A DNA stretch of 36,929 bases from positions 1 through 36,929 of the forward strand of contig NZ_JAKSYL010000155.1 of assembly GCF_022829515.1 (NCBI RefSeq). The letters run 5' to 3'. Shown here in pieces: positions 34,030 to 36,929 of this stretch. This DNA is from Methylobacterium sp. J-048 (GTDB lineage Bacteria > Pseudomonadota > Alphaproteobacteria > Rhizobiales > Beijerinckiaceae). Within the stretch, counting starts at the first letter, position 1, and each line of letters begins with the position of its first letter. The notes under the pieces are model-generated. The model was not told the origin of the DNA and searched no databases. It worked only from the letters and a program-made list of their open reading frames with translations. The translations under genes were made by a program, and so were the position numbers.

Positions 34030-34485
34030 TCACGGCGCACAGAGATAGGCCGCTTCAAGTCCCTTGTCCGCCGAGAGCTTTGCGGCTGTTCCGCGCGCGA
34101 TCTGGTTCAGCAGCATCTGACGCTGCTCCGGGCTGAGCTGCCCGGCGAGGGGGCGCACCACCAGCCGTTCCAGGCCGGGGCGCAAGTCGAAGGTGTCGCG
34201 CGCCTCCTCTCAGCTCGGCGTCGCCACGATGTCGATGCGGTTGCGGCGAAGGTCGACCGGGCCTTCCGTGGCCAGCCGCAGCAGGCTTTGCCGGGCGATG
34301 GTGCGGCTCACCTCGAACCGCTCGCCGAGGGCTTCCTCCGGCAGACGATCGCCGGGGGCCAGCGCCGTTTCTGCGATGGTCCGTCGTAGGGCCTGGCAGA
34401 TCGCGCCTACGCGAGTGCCAAGGTCGGGAGGGTCGGAGGAGACGATACCGTGAGTGCACGGCAGGACCGAATCGAGAGTCGTTAA
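34030..34485 (-). pseudogene. GntR-family regulator with internal stop and no proper start
   Basis: On the minus strand the winged helix is readable (CQALRRTIAETALAPGDRLP, ERFEVSRTIARQSLLRLATE, RRNRIDIVATPS). TGA at 34212-34210 then interrupts where a Trp (TGG) is likely. The frame goes on with EEARDTFDLRPGLERLVVRP and ends at 34030 before most of the ligand domain. There is no ATG in frame before the helix region. It is a truncated GntR/FCD-type relic in the gap before the MFS gene. Bases 33764-34029 hold nothing further that I can support. Confidence 0.7.
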
Positions 34486-34856
34486 CTAGTTAGTATCGGT
34501 CGCAGAGCTGGATCAACTTACGCGCAAGCGGATCCTCTGAATTTCGGAGAAAGGTGGGAAGAAGTAATTGGCTTGACGCCCGGAAGTGGACATTCGGTAT
34601 TGCGCCCGTACCGGCCGTTCAAGACGCTGTTGATCATCCCTCAAAGTCGGCGAGTTGCGCTGCTGCCGGTCCATCGAACAAGCGGGGGTTGTGGAACTGA
34701 CATGATCCCCTCGGTTGCAATCAAAGCCTTTCAGCAAACACGCGGCTGGGTGACGATCAATCTCGAAGCTGTATGAAGGAGTGGCTCATATATTGCAGCC
34801 GCCAAGTGGGAATATCCGTCGGCACGAGTGATGTGTCTGATCTTTAGGGGTGATCG
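34486..34856. other. 371-bp leader of the MFS gene
   Basis: No supported gene. The segment should contain the promoter of the MFS carrier, but no good -35/-10 pair was found. AGGGG lies 7 bases before the ATG. A short plus-strand frame around 34573-34776 has no plausible composition. Confidence 0.4.
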
Positions 34857-36224
34857 ATGGCTATCCAGTCGTACTCAACCTCTGATGCGCCGTCCTTCAA
34901 TCCGCCTGCCACGCTTGATATCACTTACCGTCGGATTACCCTGCGGCTGCTGCCGTTTCTGATGGCCCTCTGGGTTCTATCCTGGATTGACCGGGTGAAC
35001 ATCGGCTTCGCCAAGCTTCAGATGCTGGACGATCTCAAATTCAGCGAGACGGTCTACGGCATCGGCGCCGGCATTTTCTTCATCGGTTATTTCATTTGCG
35101 AGGTGCCAAGCAACCTCCTGCTGGAATACGTTGGTGCCCGCAAGACCATCGCGCGGATCACCTTCCTGTGGGGGATCTGCTGCGTGGCGATGATGTTCGT
35201 CACAACGCCGGCGTTCTTCTACGTGCTGCGCTTCTTCCTCGGAGTGTTCGAGGCCGGTTTCTATCCCGGGGTGATCCTGTTCCTGACCTACTGGTACCCG
35301 AGCGAGCGGCGCGCCAAGGTGTTCGGCTTGTTCATGTCGGCCTCGGCACTGGCCGGCGTCATCGGCGGTCCGCTCGCCGGCGGCATCCTCAACGGTATGA
35401 ACGGCGTCAACGGCTGGGCGGGCTGGCAGTGGGTGTTCCTGCTGGAGGGCATCCCGTCGATCCTCGCGGGCGTCGTCACGTTGCTCTATCTGACCGACCG
35501 GCCCTCCAAGGCCAACTGGTTGACGCCCGAGCAGCGGTCGCTGGTCGAGGCCGACCTAGCCCGCGACGCCGCCGCCCAGGGCCCGCGCGAGCACCGCATC
35601 CTCGCCTCGCTGAAGGATGTCCGTGTCTGGCAATGCATCGCGATCTTCTTCTGCATCGTCACGGCGAACTCGGCGCTGACCTTCTTTGGACCGAGCGTAG
35701 TCCGGGATGCCGGCTTCACCGACCCGCTCACCGTCGGCTGGATCATGTCGGCGGCCTACCTGTGCGGCGGTGCCGGGATGATCCTCAACGGACGCGACTC
35801 GGACCGCACGGGGGAGGCACGCCTGCATTGCGGCGTGGCGGCGTTGGTGGGTGCCGCTGCGATCGCGCTGACCGGCCTCCTCGTATCCAGCGCGCCCATC
35901 CTTGCGATGATCGCACTCGCGGTAGGGATCGTCGGCACGATGAGCGCGATCCCCGTCTTCTGGCAGATCCCGGGGCGCTTCCTGGCAGGTTCAGCCGCGG
36001 CGGCCGGCATCGCGCTGATCAACTCGGTGGCCAATCTTGCGGGCTTCGGTGCCCCAGCGGTGATGGGTTACCTGCGCGAGCACACCGGCTCGGTTTCGAT
36101 CGGCCTATGGATCATCGCGGCCGTCGAAGCGCTCTCGCTCGCGCTGATCCTCGCCTTCGTCCCGACCGCGACCCCGGGACTAGAGCGGCGCGCAGCGTCC
36201 CGCGCCGCGCATGAGCCGGCGTAA
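34857..36224 (+). CDS. MFS transporter, anion:cation symporter (ACS) type
   Basis: A 455-residue carrier with 12 hydrophobic segments and the usual central cytoplasmic loop (about 205-250). Typical features: LSWIDRVNIGFAKLQM in the first helix, the loop YVGARKTIARITF, then GVFEAGFYPGVILFLTYWYP. This matches the ACS family of organic-anion carriers (phthalate, hydroxyphenylacetate, tartrate, allantoate-like). It is 24 bp upstream of the exported HIU-hydrolase-like gene and probably in one operon with it, so a urate-derived acid such as allantoate is a reasonable cargo. The substrate is not decided by sequence. Confidence 0.88.
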   Translation: MAIQSYSTSDAPSFNPPATLDITYRRITLRLLPFLMALWVLSWIDRVNIGFAKLQMLDDLKFSETVYGIGAGIFFIGYFICEVPSNLLLEYVGARKTIARITFLWGICCVAMMFVTTPAFFYVLRFFLGVFEAGFYPGVILFLTYWYPSERRAKVFGLFMSASALAGVIGGPLAGGILNGMNGVNGWAGWQWVFLLEGIPSILAGVVTLLYLTDRPSKANWLTPEQRSLVEADLARDAAAQGPREHRILASLKDVRVWQCIAIFFCIVTANSALTFFGPSVVRDAGFTDPLTVGWIMSAAYLCGGAGMILNGRDSDRTGEARLHCGVAALVGAAAIALTGLLVSSAPILAMIALAVGIVGTMSAIPVFWQIPGRFLAGSAAAAGIALINSVANLAGFGAPAVMGYLREHTGSVSIGLWIIAAVEALSLALILAFVPTATPGLERRAASRAAHEPA

Positions 36225-36248
36225 TCTGACTGACACCAGGAGCCAACC

Positions 36249-36773
36249 TTGGATCATCCCTCAAACCGATCCGAACTGACGCGACGCAGCCTCGTCCGCG
36301 TCGGCCTCGGCACCGCGGCGGTGGCTTCCGCAAGCACGGTAATGGCGCAGGGCGCACCCACGAGCCCTCCGGCCAAACCCGGTGCGCTGACCACCGCCCC
36401 GACTTCGCAGACCGGCCTCTCGCCGCGGCTGACCCTGCACGCCATCGATAATTTCCATGGCACGCCCGCCGCCGGCATGGTCTGCGACCTCGCGATGCTC
36501 GATGGCGAGGGCTACAAGCCACTCAAAATCATCACCACCACGGCGACCGGGCGCCCGGCCGACCCGGTGCTCGTCGATGACGCCTTCAAGGCTGGCCACT
36601 ACGAGCTGGTGATGCATTTCGAGGAATACTTCTCAAAGCTCGGCGTAAAGCTACCCAGCCCGAACTTCCTGAGCCTCGTGCCGATCCGCTTCCAGATCCG
36701 CGATGCCGGCCAGCGTTACCACCTGCCGGTGCTGCTCACTCCCTGGGGCTATTCGTACTATCGCGGTAGCTGA
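36249..36773 (+). CDS. Tat-exported transthyretin-like protein (5-hydroxyisourate hydrolase family)
   Basis: A 174-residue protein with a TTG start supported by AGGAG six bases before it. Residues 11-33 are a Tat signal (TRRSLVRVGLGTAAVAS, cleavage VMA/QG). The mature domain keeps the HIU hydrolase residues H64 (LTLHAIDN), R102 (TGRPAD), H158 (RYHLPVLLTPWG) and the terminal YRGS. The usual STHVLD becomes LTLHAID, a shift from canonical enzymes. Export is notable because urate oxidation is cytoplasmic here. It lies between the MFS gene and a canonical cytoplasmic homologue. Confidence 0.85.
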   Translation: MDHPSNRSELTRRSLVRVGLGTAAVASASTVMAQGAPTSPPAKPGALTTAPTSQTGLSPRLTLHAIDNFHGTPAAGMVCDLAMLDGEGYKPLKIITTTATGRPADPVLVDDAFKAGHYELVMHFEEYFSKLGVKLPSPNFLSLVPIRFQIRDAGQRYHLPVLLTPWGYSYYRGS

Positions 36774-36828
36774 GATCGGCACCGTCGGAACGGATAGACC
36801 CCATCCCTCGCTCAGGACACCGAAGATC

Positions 36829-36929
36829 ATGGCCGGCATCTCGACCCACGTCCTCGACACCGACCGCGGCCGTCCCGCCAGCGGGGTGCGCATCGACTTC
36901 TCGATGATGGAGGACGGCAAGTGGCGCCT
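36829..36929 (+). CDS. 5-hydroxyisourate hydrolase, N-terminus (cut by window end)
   Basis: Starts at ATG 36829 and runs off the window after 33 codons. The opening ISTHVLDTDRGRPASGVRID is the HIU hydrolase N-terminal signature with catalytic His. There is no signal peptide, so it is cytoplasmic. It is 55 bp after the exported homologue and probably a tandem duplicate within the same operon. Confidence 0.85.
   Translation, partial: MAGISTHVLDTDRGRPASGVRIDFSMMEDGKWR

Noticed and set aside
1..36929. CRISPR arrays, rRNA and tRNA genes
   Set aside because: No regularly spaced direct repeats and no tRNA or rRNA-like sequence was recognised by eye; a tRNAscan or Infernal run would be needed for certainty.

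Overview
The window looks like a chromosomal segment of a high-GC alphaproteobacterium, most likely Methylobacterium or a close relative. The indications are very GC-rich coding with strong third-position bias, a LuxR/LuxI pair of alphaproteobacterial type, a phasin, a family of tiny exported proteins with an AQSY-type mature N-terminus, and a large palindromic GC-rich repeat of the kind scattered through Rhizobiales genomes. The genus call is inference from gene style, not from a marker gene.

Layout. (1) 1-1990: the tail of an IS5-family transposase, then a quorum-sensing cassette luxR - lux-box-like palindrome - luxI - small ATGA-overlapping gene. (2) 2082-7089: three translationally coupled genes (DUF559/Vsr-like nuclease; small basic-linker protein; 1089-residue protein joining an AAA-type P-loop domain to a HerA-like ATPase). 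This looks like a self-contained DNA-processing or defence module that I cannot match to a named system, and its big ATPase gene carries an in-frame palindromic repeat. (3) 7169-9127: a phasin gene, then about 1.3 kb without a convincing gene but with a candidate small RNA ending in a strong terminator, a MerR-type promoter-like dyad and a cluster of TTCCC/GGGAA dyads. (4) 9128-29633: a purine and ureide catabolism island: allophanate hydrolase, two NCS2 nucleobase permeases and a third nucleobase-permease-like protein, a GntR regulator, guanine deaminase, two closely similar biuret-hydrolase-like cysteine hydrolases, a Tsx-like outer-membrane channel, a complete BMP-type nucleoside ABC importer, a fused OHCU decarboxylase / 5-hydroxyisourate (HIU) hydrolase and urate oxidase. 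(5) 29634-34856: an eroded zone with small or broken genes, a Tat-exported acetamidase/formamidase-family enzyme and a transglutaminase-like protein. (6) 34857-36929: an MFS carrier followed by a Tat-exported HIU-hydrolase-like protein and the start of a cytoplasmic HIU hydrolase cut by the window edge.

How the parts work together (inference from family knowledge). Nucleosides or bases would cross the outer membrane through the Tsx-like channel and the inner membrane through the ABC importer or the NCS2-type permeases. Guanine deaminase makes xanthine; xanthine oxidation is not encoded here; urate oxidase, HIU hydrolase and OHCU decarboxylase then give allantoin. The two cysteine hydrolases plus allophanate hydrolase form a side branch that could release ammonia from biuret or triuret, the latter being a known oxidation product of urate. 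Local control would be by the GntR protein at 12546; a LysR gene beside uricase and a second GntR gene at 34.0-34.5 kb are pseudogenes, so the island has lost regulators.
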